Positions 26,076-34,046 are shown, numbered from the stretch's first letter. The stretch is DNA of 42,834 nt from DATAAM01 sp036260075 (GCA_036260075.1 DATAAM010000121.1:1-42834); one strand, 5' to 3'. The notes: generated by a model from the sequence alone, not told the origin. Translations and numbers: made by a program.

Positions 26076-26965
26076 TAGGGCTCCTCTCGCTCCGCCGGTC
26101 CGTCGGGCGCGGCCATCGTAGGCGCCGCCACCTCCTCCTCCGGCACGGGGTCGACGGGTTCCTCCCAGTGACCCCAGCGGGGGCTGCGGCGCACGAAGAG
26201 CAGGTGCCACCCCGCCACCAGGATCGTGACGATGGAAGTGATCTGGCTGCCCGTGAGCGTGTCGCCCAGGTGCCGGGTGTCCTCGCGGAGGAAGTCCTCG
26301 ATGACCCGCTGGACGCCGTACCAGACGCCGAACACGGAGATGAGGAAGCCCGGGTACCGCGGCCGGCGCCGAAGCAGCAGGAGCGCGGCCAACAGCACGC
26401 TCGTCATGAGGAGGTCGTACAGCGCCGTCTGGTGCACGACCTCGCCCAGGCACGGCGAGGCCGTCTCCACGTCGGGCGGCGGGCACCGGTAGCCGAGGAA
26501 GAAGTCGGTGGGCTTGCCCAGGTGGTCGGCCACGACGAGGTCGCCGATCCGCCCCACCACCACGCCGAGCGCCATGCCGGGCGCGGCGGCGTCCATCACC
26601 TTCCAGAAGTCGAGCTTGTGCTTCCGCACCTCCGGCATGGCCAGCAGGATCGCTCCGAAGAAGCCGCCGAGGAGCGAGATGCCGCCCTCCCACACCTTGA
26701 AGGGCTCGACGATCGAGTCGTAGTCGCCGATGTGGTTGGCCACGTAGGCCAGGCGGGCGCCGATGACGGCACCGATGGCCGCCCGCGTGAGCAGGGCGTA
26801 CACGACGTCGTCGGCGATGCCCTGGCGCCGCGTCGTGGGCAGCATGAGGCGGGCGCCGAGGAGGAAGCCGACGGCGATGCCCACGCCGTGGGGCGAGATC
26901 GAGAGCGGCCCGATGTCGACGTTCACGATCGGGTCGTAGGAGATGGCTCCGAGCACGACGTGCAT
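26075..26965 (-). CDS. lgt: Prolipoprotein diacylglyceryl transferase
   Basis: A 296-residue multispanning membrane enzyme that moves diacylglycerol from phosphatidylglycerol to the lipobox Cys of lipoproteins. Typical segments are ISPHGVGIAVGFLLG, WEGGISLLGGFFGA and GVWYGVQRVIEDFLRED. The signature loop reads VGRIGDLVVADHLGKPT, so the first Arg is kept but the usual Asn is Asp and the later conserved residues differ from the E. coli form. A Pro/Glu-rich tail follows the last helix. ATG 26965 is used; an upstream in-frame extension would read through the tRNA gene. First gene of a five-gene coupled unit. Confidence 0.9.
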   Translation of the reverse strand: MHVVLGAISYDPIVNVDIGPLSISPHGVGIAVGFLLGARLMLPTTRRQGIADDVVYALLTRAAIGAVIGARLAYVANHIGDYDSIVEPFKVWEGGISLLGGFFGAILLAMPEVRKHKLDFWKVMDAAAPGMALGVVVGRIGDLVVADHLGKPTDFFLGYRCPPPDVETASPCLGEVVHQTALYDLLMTSVLLAALLLLRRRPRYPGFLISVFGVWYGVQRVIEDFLREDTRHLGDTLTGSQITSIVTILVAGWHLLFVRRSPRWGHWEEPVDPVPEEEVAAPTMAAPDGPAEREEP

Positions 26966-26986
26966 TCTTGTCGCTCGTGCCGTCGG

Positions 26987-27060
26987 CGCGCCCGGCGGGA
27001 TTTGAACCCGCAACCACCGGTGTTTAAGACCGGCGCTCTAACCTGTTGAGCTACGAGCGC
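26987..27060 (-). tRNA. Class I tRNA with UAA anticodon, isotype unclear
   Basis: A complete 74-nt cloverleaf on the minus strand. Acceptor GCGCTCG/CGGGCGC is fully paired (one T-G). The D arm is GCTC/GAGC with GG in the loop. The anticodon stem is CCGGT/ACCGG with loop CTTAAAC, so the anticodon is UAA (27025-27027, reading leucine codon UUA). The variable loop is 5 nt (TGGTT). The T arm is GCGGG-TTCAAAT-CCCGC. Discriminator is G and CCA is not encoded. Bacterial tRNA-Leu is normally class II with a long variable arm and A73, so the body does not fit the anticodon. It lies between lgt and the divergent dGTPase-like gene. Confidence 0.85.
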
Positions 27061-27173
27061 ATGTGCGTCGACCGCCGGTTGGCGCTTGCGTCACCCCCCG
27101 AAGCCGCCCCCAAGGATACGTCAGGGGTTGGGATTCGGCGTCCGCGGTGGGCATTCCTGTCCCAGCCGGTCGG

Positions 27174-27179
27174 TACCCT
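27174..27179 (+). promoter_or_regulatory. -10 box of the dGTPase-like gene
   Basis: TACCCT ends 8 nt before the ATG at 27188, so a transcript from it would have almost no leader. No convincing -35 is visible at the normal distance. Confidence 0.35.
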
Positions 27180-27187
27180 GAGCGGCG

Positions 27188-28228
27188 ATGGAGATCGCCA
27201 CCGCCCACCACGCCGCCGTCGTCTCCCACGACCCCCGCCCGCCGCGCGACCGGGTGGCGGCCGAGGCGTGGGAGCAGGAGCACCTGGCGCCCGGCGCCAC
27301 CCGGGCCGTCGGCGCGGGCGACCGGGCGGAGCCGGAGGCGCCCGACCGCTTCCGCACGTGCTTCGAGCGCGACCGCGACCGCATCAAGCACTCCCGGCCC
27401 TTCCGGCGCCTGGCGGGCAAGTGCCAGGTGTTCGTGGCGCCCGACAACGACCACCTGCGCACGCGGCTCACCCATGCCATCGAGGTGGCCCAGGTGGCGG
27501 TGTCGATCGCCCGGCCCACCGGCCTCAACGTCGCCTTGGTGGAGGCGGCCGCCTTGGGGCACGACTGCGGGCACGGCCCCGCCGGGCACGCCTCCGAGGA
27601 GGCGCTCTCACCCTTCGTCGAGGGCGGCTACCACCACGCCGTCTACGGCGCCGACGTCGTGCTGGCCGACCTCAACCTGTGCGCGGAGACGCTTGACGCC
27701 GTGCGCAACCACTCGTGGAACCGCCCGGCGCCCCGCACGCCGGAGGGCGAGGTGGTGGCGTGGGCCGACCGCATCGCGTACGTGTGCCACGACTTCGAGG
27801 ACGCCGTGCGGGCGGGCATCGTGGCCGTCCACGACCTCCCCCTCGAGGTCGCCGACGTCGTCGGCGTGCGCCGATCGGCCCAGCTGCACGCGTTCATCAC
27901 CGCCCTCGTCGACACGATCGCGCAGACGGGACGGGTCGCCATGCGCCGAGCCGAGGCCGACGCCTTGGCCGCCTTCCGCGAGTTCAACTTCGAGCGCATC
28001 TACCTGCGTCCCGAGGCGGTGCGCCAGGCCGAAGCGGTGATCGAGCTGCTGCGGGCGCTCACCGAGTGGTACACGGCCCACCCGTCGGCCGTGGGCGATC
28101 CCGACGCCCACCTCGACCCCACGGCCGCTGCCGTTCGCTACGTGAGCGGCATGACCGACCGCTTCGCCTTCCGCACGGCCGTGGAGCACCTCGGGTGGGA
28201 CCCGAGCAAGCTGCCCCGGGGCGTGTAG
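27188..28228 (+). CDS. dgt: dGTPase-like HD-domain hydrolase
   Basis: A 346-residue HD-superfamily protein of the deoxyguanosinetriphosphate triphosphohydrolase-like group. The N-terminal RDRDRIKHSRPFRRLAGKCQVF (key residues R63, R72-R74) matches dGTPase-like proteins. Metal ligands are H96 in RLTHAIEVAQ, the H125-D126 pair in ALGHDCGHGPAGH, and the Asp of AWADRIAYVCHD. Such enzymes cleave dNTPs to the nucleoside and triphosphate and help set dNTP pools. In many actinobacteria the gene neighbours dnaG, which is not seen here. ATG start is very close to a TACCCT -10. Confidence 0.9.
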   Translation: MEIATAHHAAVVSHDPRPPRDRVAAEAWEQEHLAPGATRAVGAGDRAEPEAPDRFRTCFERDRDRIKHSRPFRRLAGKCQVFVAPDNDHLRTRLTHAIEVAQVAVSIARPTGLNVALVEAAALGHDCGHGPAGHASEEALSPFVEGGYHHAVYGADVVLADLNLCAETLDAVRNHSWNRPAPRTPEGEVVAWADRIAYVCHDFEDAVRAGIVAVHDLPLEVADVVGVRRSAQLHAFITALVDTIAQTGRVAMRRAEADALAAFREFNFERIYLRPEAVRQAEAVIELLRALTEWYTAHPSAVGDPDAHLDPTAAAVRYVSGMTDRFAFRTAVEHLGWDPSKLPRGV

Positions 28229-28235
28229 CGGGCCG

Positions 28236-28874
28236 CTACAGCAGGCCCCGCTTGGCGGCGATGGCGGCCGCCTCCGAGCGGCTGTGGCAGTCGAGCTTCT
28301 CCATGATGCGGCGGAGGTACGTCTTGATGGTGTTCTCGCTGACGCTCATGGCCTCGGCGATCGCCTTGTTCGTGGCGCCCACCGTGACGTGCCGCAGCAC
28401 CTCGGTCTCCTGCAGCGAGAGCCCGCCCTCGCGTCGGCCTCGCTTGCCTCTGGTGTTGGCCCAGCGGACCACCCTCCCCGCCACCTTGGGGTCGAGGATC
28501 GTCTCGCCCCGTGTGACGGCCCGGATGGCCTTCTTCAGCTCGGCGGCGTCGACGTCCTTGTAGACGAAGGCCTGGGCGCCTGCCTGCACCGAGCGCAGGA
28601 TCACCTCGTCGCTCAGGTAGCTGGTGAGCACCACCACCGCTGTCTCGGGGAAGCGGCTGACGATCTGCTCGCACAGCTCCACGCCGCTCATGCGCGGCAG
28701 CGAGTAGTCGACCACCACGACGTCGGGGTGCACGTCGGCGATCATCTCGATGCCCTCCTCGGCGTCGGGTGCCATGCCGACGAGGTGGATGTCGGGCTCC
28801 CGCGACAGCAGGGTCGACAGCCCCGCCCGGACGATCTCGTGGTCATCGACCACGACGACGCGCACGGCGCTCAT
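28236..28874 (-). CDS. NarL/FixJ-type response regulator
   Basis: A 212-residue two-domain regulator. The receiver has the acid pair D10-D11 in VVVDDHE, the phospho-acceptor D56 in VVDYSLPRMSG, the Thr/Ser in VLTSY and Lys in VYKDVD. The C-terminal LuxR-type helix-turn-helix runs LSLQETEVLRHVTVGATNKAIAEAM with the recognition helix SENTIKTYLRRIMEKL. The start lies 32 bp inside the upstream histidine kinase gene, which is the obvious partner. Its stop is 8 bp from the end of the convergent dGTPase-like gene. Confidence 0.93.
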   Translation of the reverse strand: MSAVRVVVVDDHEIVRAGLSTLLSREPDIHLVGMAPDAEEGIEMIADVHPDVVVVDYSLPRMSGVELCEQIVSRFPETAVVVLTSYLSDEVILRSVQAGAQAFVYKDVDAAELKKAIRAVTRGETILDPKVAGRVVRWANTRGKRGRREGGLSLQETEVLRHVTVGATNKAIAEAMSVSENTIKTYLRRIMEKLDCHSRSEAAAIAAKRGLL

Positions 28875-30897
28875 TGGCAGCCCCTTTCCGCTCGATCCGG
28901 CCCTCGACGACAACGCCCCGCGGTCGTGCATTGCTGACCCGCAGCTCGCCGCCCGCGGCGGCCAGCCGTTCCTGCATGGCCCGGATCCCGAAGTGGCCGT
29001 CGGCGGCGCCGAACGGGTCGCGATGGCCGAGGCCCACGCCGTCGTCGCGCACGGAGAGCACCACGCCGTCGGCGCCGTACGTGAGCTGGACGGTCGCCAG
29101 CGACGCCCGGGAGTGGCGCTCGATGTTCATGAGGGCCTCGTGCGCCACCCGGAAGAGGGCGTCTTCCGGGGTCCTCGGCAACGACGTGGGAGTGCCGGTG
29201 ACCAGGAACCGCACCGGCAGGCCAGTGCTGGTCTCGAACGTGCGGACCAGCTCTCGCACCGACGCCACGAGGCCGTCGCGTCGGGCGTCGAGGAACAGGA
29301 GCTCGTGGATCGCCTGGCGGATCTGCCGGTTGCCGCGCCCCGCCATGCGCAGCAGCTCCTCCATGCGCGCCCGCCACACCTTGTCGGGCGCGTCGGCGAC
29401 GTACTGGGCGAGCCGCATGCCCATACCGGTGACGATCTGCGCCACCGAGTCGTGCAGGTCCTGGGCGATGCGCTCCCGCTCGGCGGCGACCGCCAGCCGT
29501 CGCTCGCTCTCCGCCACCTCGCGCAGGAAGCCCGCCCGGTACACGACCTCGGCGCAGGCGTCGCCCACTGCCAGCAGCAGGTCGTCGGTGACGCCCGCAT
29601 CGCCCGCGGGCACCGTCGTGCGCAGGACGCCCAGCACCCGTCCGCGGTGGGCGACGGGGACGAGCACGGCCCCGGGACCACCCTCGTGCTCGACGGGACG
29701 GGGCCGCAACGGCGAACGGCCCTTGCCGAGCACCGCCCGCCAGGAGCGCAGCGCCTCGAGCTCCGCTCCCTCGGGCGCCCGGGCCCCGACGGCCACGCGC
29801 AGCAGGGGCTTGGCCAGGGTGACCTCGTCGAGGGAGACCCCGAGGACCGGGCGCAGCACCCGGTTCGCCTCGCGCAGCGCACCCGCGGGACTGCCCGCAC
29901 CTGCCATCGCCTCGGACACCTGCCGCAGCAGCTCCGCCTGGCGGAGGCACCGCCGCACGTGCTCCTCGTCGGACAGGCGGACCACCGTCTTCACCGCCAT
30001 GGCCAGCACGTCGGCGCAGGCGCGCACCTCGTAGGGGCGCAGGGTGCGGCCGGGCGGCAGCTCGACGCACGCCGCGCCCAACCGGCGACTGCCCAGGGCC
30101 AGGGGGAGGCGCAACGTGGAGCCCGCGGGAGGGTGGGGGGCGGCCCGCCAGTGCAGCGCGGCGACATCGGCCAAGCGGGGACCGTGCAGCATGTCGGCCC
30201 CGGCCAGCCGCACGCCCAGCAGGTCCTGCAGGGCGGCGTCCACCCGCTCGAAGACCTCCCCGCCCGAGCTCGCGCCGTGCAGCGACCGGGCGACGGCGGC
30301 CACGCGGCGCACCACGGCGGCCCCCGCCGGGCCGGGCGTCGGCCGGAAGCGGGCGACGGCCAGCGCCAGCACGGCAGCCACGGCAGCGGCCGCTTCCCGC
30401 TCTTCGGCCGCGAACAGGCGCCCCGGACGAGACCAGTCGAACACGACCAGCCCGAGGGCGTCGCCGTTGGCGACCAGAGGGGCCAGGAGGGCAGCGCGGG
30501 CGCCGAAGGCCCGGGGCACGCCTGCCGGCGCCAACGAGGACCGGGCCAGGTCGGCCACGGGCGCCACTCGGCCCGACCGGAACAGGCGCATGCGGGCGGG
30601 CACGGTGCTCAGCTCGACCCGGCCCATGCGCCGGAACTCCCGCCACAGCGCCCGATCGGGTGGAGCGCCGGCCGACCATGCGGGGCGCAGGACGGTGCCT
30701 GCGCCGTCGGCCAGGAAGACGGAGCACCGTTCGGCGGGGACCGCCTCCAACGCCAGCTCGGCGGCCACGTGGAGGAGTTCGCGGAGGGAGTGCGCTTCGG
30801 CCGCCGCCACGGCCAGGCGGGCGACGACGCCGGTGGCGTCGGGGCGCGCCGGGCCGGTCTCCGTCTTCGCTGCCTCGACCGCCAGAATGCCTGCCAT
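28843..30897 (-). CDS. GAF-domain sensor histidine kinase (NarX/DegS-type HisKA_3)
   Basis: A 684-residue soluble kinase. Three GAF-like regions are suggested: about 20-165 (ERCSVFLADGAG), about 185-310 (less clear) and about 325-460 (VLVPVAHRGRVLGVLRTT). Then comes the HisKA_3 dimerisation box RERIAQDLHDSVAQIVTGMGM with the phospho-His, and HATPase with EDALFRVAHEALMNIERHS and DDGVGLGHRDPFG. No transmembrane segment is visible, so the signal should be cytoplasmic (ligand, redox or gas). ATG 30897 has AGGGGA about 6 nt upstream. It overlaps and should phosphorylate the response regulator encoded next. Confidence 0.9.
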   Translation of the reverse strand: MAGILAVEAAKTETGPARPDATGVVARLAVAAAEAHSLRELLHVAAELALEAVPAERCSVFLADGAGTVLRPAWSAGAPPDRALWREFRRMGRVELSTVPARMRLFRSGRVAPVADLARSSLAPAGVPRAFGARAALLAPLVANGDALGLVVFDWSRPGRLFAAEEREAAAAVAAVLALAVARFRPTPGPAGAAVVRRVAAVARSLHGASSGGEVFERVDAALQDLLGVRLAGADMLHGPRLADVAALHWRAAPHPPAGSTLRLPLALGSRRLGAACVELPPGRTLRPYEVRACADVLAMAVKTVVRLSDEEHVRRCLRQAELLRQVSEAMAGAGSPAGALREANRVLRPVLGVSLDEVTLAKPLLRVAVGARAPEGAELEALRSWRAVLGKGRSPLRPRPVEHEGGPGAVLVPVAHRGRVLGVLRTTVPAGDAGVTDDLLLAVGDACAEVVYRAGFLREVAESERRLAVAAERERIAQDLHDSVAQIVTGMGMRLAQYVADAPDKVWRARMEELLRMAGRGNRQIRQAIHELLFLDARRDGLVASVRELVRTFETSTGLPVRFLVTGTPTSLPRTPEDALFRVAHEALMNIERHSRASLATVQLTYGADGVVLSVRDDGVGLGHRDPFGAADGHFGIRAMQERLAAAGGELRVSNARPRGVVVEGRIERKGAANERRARRRGR

Positions 30898-31053
30898 ACC
30901 GGTCCCCTTGCTCCCCCCCGCCACGCCCGACCCGGCGCGACACCCTTCTCACGGACGAGCGGCCCGCGCGTCGCGAAAAATTCCGCCATCGCGCCGCTCG
31001 ATGACAGGAATGACGACGATATGTAGCGAATTGGTGCGGGGAGGGGGACTTCG

Positions 31054-32193
31054 ATGCATCCGCACCACGACACGCCGAGCGCTCGCGCCTTCGGCGACCT
31101 GTACGTCCGTTACCACGCCCGGCTGGTCCGGTACTGCAGCCGACGGTTGGGCAGCAAGCCCGACGCCGAGGACGCCGCCCACGAGGCGCTCCTGCGGGCC
31201 TTCCAGGCGTGGTCCAGGTTCGACCCGAGCACCGACGCCTGGCCGTGGCTGGCCACGATCGCCCAGCGGGTGTGCGCCGACGCCCGCCGGCGGTCGGCCC
31301 GGCCCGTGATCGACACCGGCGAGCAGCCGAGCGCCGACGTGCACGACCAAGCGGTGGACCGCCTACGGGCCTCCATCGTCGACGACGCCCTCGGCCGCCT
31401 TCCCGCCCACTACCGCACCCCGCTGGTATTGAAGGAGTACGCCGGGTGGAGCTACCGCGACATCGCCGAGCTCGAGGGCCGGTCGGTGGCATCGGTGCGC
31501 TCCACGATCATGCGGGGGCGACGGCACCTCGTCGCCCGGGTGGAGGACGTCGCCCGCACCCAGGGGCAGTGGCCGCTGCCCGCCGTCGTGCCCCGCCTGG
31601 CCGAGCAGGCCGGGATCCGCAGCAGGCGGCACGCCGTCCGAGCGTGGCTCGACCGCACGGCCCAGACAGCGGTCGCCGTCGTCGACTCGTCCTTCTTCGC
31701 CCTGGGGGCGCTGACAAGCCCGGCGGCGCACACGGTGGCACCAGCCGTGGCGGCCGCCGTCGCCGCCGCTTCGGCGCTGGTGACGGGCGGGGTGGATGCA
31801 CGTCCGTCGCCCCCGGCCGCCATCGCACCCGCGGCCCCGTCTGCCACCACCCGGATGGCGGTGCAGGCCGCTCCCCCGGGCGGGCCGCCCGCCGTGGCCG
31901 TCACCGTGGAGCGGGGCTCGGGCGGGTCGGGGTCGAACGTCACCACCGTCGCCCACATCGACGACTACGTGCCCGAGAACGACGTCGTCGGGCTGGGCCC
32001 GGTGACGATCACCTTCCAACGGCGGGACGACCGCCTGCGGGTGACAATGACCAACTTCTACACATGGCCGATCGTCGGCGACACAGAGGAGCCGCTCATC
32101 CTGCAGGCGCCGTGCCTGCCCGACGGCGTGTCGCAGGCAGCCTGCACGGCGGTGGACGAAGCGGTGGAGAAAGCCGTCGACGCTACAGACTGA
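31054..32193 (+). CDS. ECF sigma factor with C-terminal membrane anchor and outer domain
   Basis: A 379-residue protein. Residues about 10-85 form sigma region 2 (LYVRYHARLVRYCSRRLG, DAEDAAHEALLRAFQAW) and about 105-165 form region 4 (LGRLPAHYRTPLVLKEYAGWSYRDIAELEG, key helix SVASVRSTIMRGRRHL). A further 200 residues follow, double the usual ECF length. This tail has a hydrophobic stretch at about 213-245, an Ala/Pro-rich linker and a small beta-rich end with two Cys. It probably spans the membrane, so the sigma factor may be held there until released (inference). ATG preceded by GGGGAGGGGG. No separate anti-sigma gene is adjacent. Confidence 0.85.
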   Translation: MHPHHDTPSARAFGDLYVRYHARLVRYCSRRLGSKPDAEDAAHEALLRAFQAWSRFDPSTDAWPWLATIAQRVCADARRRSARPVIDTGEQPSADVHDQAVDRLRASIVDDALGRLPAHYRTPLVLKEYAGWSYRDIAELEGRSVASVRSTIMRGRRHLVARVEDVARTQGQWPLPAVVPRLAEQAGIRSRRHAVRAWLDRTAQTAVAVVDSSFFALGALTSPAAHTVAPAVAAAVAAASALVTGGVDARPSPPAAIAPAAPSATTRMAVQAAPPGGPPAVAVTVERGSGGSGSNVTTVAHIDDYVPENDVVGLGPVTITFQRRDDRLRVTMTNFYTWPIVGDTEEPLILQAPCLPDGVSQAACTAVDEAVEKAVDATD

Positions 32194-32422
32194 CGCAGAC
32201 GACGAGGACGCCGTCGATCGGCACCTGGGCGCAGGTCGGGTGATGGTCGGGGTCGCATGTCCCGGCGTCGCCCGGGACCAGCACCGTCGTGGGCGGTGAG
32301 CCCGAGGTGATCTTCACGCACGTGTGCGCCTGTCCTGGTCGGCTGTCGGCGGCGACGTCGAGGAACGCCCCGATCGCCACCGCGCTCAGCACGACGATCG
32401 TCCGCCGCGGGCGCCTCCCCAT
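32183..32422 (-). CDS. Small secreted Cys-rich protein
   Basis: A 79-residue product. The N-terminus MGRRPRRTIVVLSAVAIGAFL followed by a QAHT-type cleavage region near residue 33 looks like a Sec signal peptide. The mature 45 residues carry four Cys and end in VLVVCVSL. No family recognised. ATG 32422 is preferred to a longer in-frame start 45 bp upstream because it places the basic residues just ahead of the hydrophobic core. It is convergent with the ECF sigma gene (11-bp overlap). Confidence 0.55.
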   Translation of the reverse strand: MGRRPRRTIVVLSAVAIGAFLDVAADSRPGQAHTCVKITSGSPPTTVLVPGDAGTCDPDHHPTCAQVPIDGVLVVCVSL

Positions 32423-32510
32423 GTGGAACCAACACGAACGACGGCCCCATTCGTCGCGCCGTGCCACCCATAATCTCGTCGTCGTGCACAGGTGCTACGG
32501 ATCGGGTGTA

Positions 32511-32544
32511 GACGCAAAGTGAACCTGCGTCTTGAATCTGCGTC
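32511..32544 (+). promoter_or_regulatory. GACGCA/TGCGTC repeats upstream of the HTH gene
   Basis: GACGCA (32511-32516) is inverted to TGCGTC (32526-32531), and a second direct copy of TGCGTC lies at 32539-32544, just before the ATG at 32548. Such an arrangement just before the start fits an autoregulatory operator for the small HTH protein. Confidence 0.4.
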
Positions 32545-32547
32545 GTT

Positions 32548-32784
32548 ATGGCACAGGACGGAGCAAAGCGACCGGCGACGGTGGTGTTCGGGCAGCGCGT
32601 CCGAGCCCGTCGGGTCGAGCTCGGGCTGTCGCAGGAGGCCCTGGCCCAGCTGGCGGGCCTCCACCGCACCTACGTGGGATCGCTCGAGCGGGGCGAACGC
32701 AACGTCGCGCTGATCAACATCCTGCGGCTGGGCCGCGCCCTGGAGATCGACGCCGGCACCCTCATATCCGGCATCAGCGTCTGA
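32548..32784 (+). CDS. Small XRE-family HTH protein
   Basis: A 78-residue helix-turn-helix protein of the Cro/CI (XRE) type: FGQRVRARRVELGLSQEALAQLAGL, then HRTYVGSLERGERNVALINILRLGRAL. It contains only the DNA-binding domain. Single-domain XRE proteins of this HTH_3 kind occur in toxin-antitoxin pairs and as controllers of restriction-modification systems. Neither partner is nearby: the next plus-strand gene is far away and the cytochrome b gene is convergent (11-bp overlap). It is preceded by a region of lower GC content. Confidence 0.85.
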   Translation: MAQDGAKRPATVVFGQRVRARRVELGLSQEALAQLAGLHRTYVGSLERGERNVALINILRLGRALEIDAGTLISGISV

Positions 32785-33382
32785 GCAACGCCCGCGTGGC
32801 GAGCACCGCGTGTCCCACGACCAAGGCGAACAGCAGCACGGCCAGCCAGTCGTGCACGAAGGTCGCGCCGCGCCGCCAGTCGAGGGGGAACGGCTCGAAC
32901 CACCGCATGATCGCCCCGGTGCCCAGCATCACGGGGACGGAGCCGGCCACGAGCGCGGCGTTGAGCTTCTGGCCCGGGTTGAACTTCCCCACTTCCAGGT
33001 AGGGGTCGCGGCCCAGCGACCGCAACCAGCGCCAGTCGACGTCGGTCCAGCGGTCGAGGCGGCGGACGTCGGCCAGGAGCATCGGCGTGCGGCCCACGGT
33101 GAAGGCCAGCAACCAGGGCACCGGCAGGAGCACGCCGGCGGCCACGTGCAGGTCGCGCACCAGGGCCCGGCGGCCGATCCAGACGGAGACGGGGTCGACG
33201 AACAGCGCCACCGCCGTGGCCATGAGCGCGAAGAACAGGGCGGCGTTGGCCCAGTGCAGCGCCTTCTCGACGCCGTCGAACCGGCTCCCCTCGCCGTTCC
33301 GGCGCCAGGACTCGCCCGCGGGCGGGCGAACCGCGGTGCCGGAAGCGGGCGGCGGCCGGTCAGTCGACGGGCTCGTCGTCAC
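32774..33382 (-). CDS. Membrane cytochrome b subunit
   Basis: A 202-residue protein with about four membrane segments and His residues suited to heme b: KALHWANAALFFALM, VRDLHVAAGVLL, and FVHDWLAVLLFALVVGHAV. This matches the cytochrome b561 / formate dehydrogenase gamma-like group. It lies just downstream of a molybdenum oxidoreductase gene (23-bp overlap) and probably exchanges electrons between the quinone pool and that enzyme, like the MsrQ-MsrP pair, though the fold family differs. The N-terminal 30 residues are Pro/Ser-rich and cytoplasmic. GTG start at 33382. Confidence 0.85.
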   Translation of the reverse strand: MTTSPSTDRPPPASGTAVRPPAGESWRRNGEGSRFDGVEKALHWANAALFFALMATAVALFVDPVSVWIGRRALVRDLHVAAGVLLPVPWLLAFTVGRTPMLLADVRRLDRWTDVDWRWLRSLGRDPYLEVGKFNPGQKLNAALVAGSVPVMLGTGAIMRWFEPFPLDWRRGATFVHDWLAVLLFALVVGHAVLATRALLRR

Positions 33383-34046
33383 GGCCGTTGGACCGCCCGA
33401 TCCAGGCGTCGACCTCGTAGCCGCGCCGCTCCCAGTAGCCCTCCTCCACCTCGGCGGTGAGCACGACCTCCTCCAACCACTTCAACGACTTGTAGCCGTA
33501 CATGGGGGCCACGTAGAGGCGCACGGGGCCGCCGTGCTCGCGGGTGACCGGCCCGCCCAGCATCTCGTAGGCGACGAGGACGTCGTGGCGCCTGGCCTGC
33601 TCCAGCGTGAGGCTCTCGGCGTACACCCCGTCGAAGGAGTGGAAGCGCACGGCCGTGGCATCGGCCCGCACGCCCGCCCGGTCGAGCAGCTCGGCCAGGC
33701 GCACGCCCATCCACGGCACGTCGGGCACCCGCCACCCGGTCACGCACTGGAAGTCCTTCACCATCCGGGTGGCAGGCAGTGCCCGCAGGTCGGCCACCGT
33801 GAGCGTGAGCTCCCGCTCGACGAGACCTCGCACCCGCAGGCGGTACTCCGCTTCGCTGCGCTTCGGCAGGAAGCCCACCACCGAGTAGATGCGGAACCCG
33901 CCGGCCCCGGGGAACAAGGCGGTGGGCCGCAGCACCTTCTCCACCACGTCGGCCGCCCGCGAGCCCCACAGCACGCCCGCGGCGCCGAGCCCCAGCATGC
34001 CGAGGAACACCCGTCGTCCGACCCGGGTGCCCTCGACCGCCGTCAC
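33360..34046 (-). CDS. Tat-exported molybdopterin oxidoreductase (sulfite oxidase/MsrP-like)
   Basis: A 228-residue protein with the oxidoreductase molybdopterin-binding domain. The N-terminus has a twin-arginine signal: GRRVFLGMLGLGAAGVLW. The Mo-coordinating Cys is in VKDFQCVTGWRVPDVPW. Later EHGGPVRLYVAPMYGYKSLKW and the closing GYWERRGYEVDAW are typical of the family. There is no C-terminal Mo-co dimerisation domain, as in MsrP (YedY). The substrate may be a sulfoxide, sulfite or another small molecule. The GTG overlaps the mrp stop (GTGA) and the cytochrome b gene overlaps its own end. Confidence 0.88.
   Translation of the reverse strand: MTAVEGTRVGRRVFLGMLGLGAAGVLWGSRAADVVEKVLRPTALFPGAGGFRIYSVVGFLPKRSEAEYRLRVRGLVERELTLTVADLRALPATRMVKDFQCVTGWRVPDVPWMGVRLAELLDRAGVRADATAVRFHSFDGVYAESLTLEQARRHDVLVAYEMLGGPVTREHGGPVRLYVAPMYGYKSLKWLEEVVLTAEVEEGYWERRGYEVDAWIGRSNGRDDEPVD

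Noticed and set aside
26966..27013. A 16-residue N-terminal extension of Lgt.
   Set aside because: It would be coded by the tRNA gene; ATG 26965 fits the Lgt N-terminus better.
32174..32548. A larger start for the small secreted protein at 32467.
   Set aside because: The upstream 15 residues put charged and aromatic residues ahead of the signal peptide. ATG 32422 gives a standard basic N-terminus.
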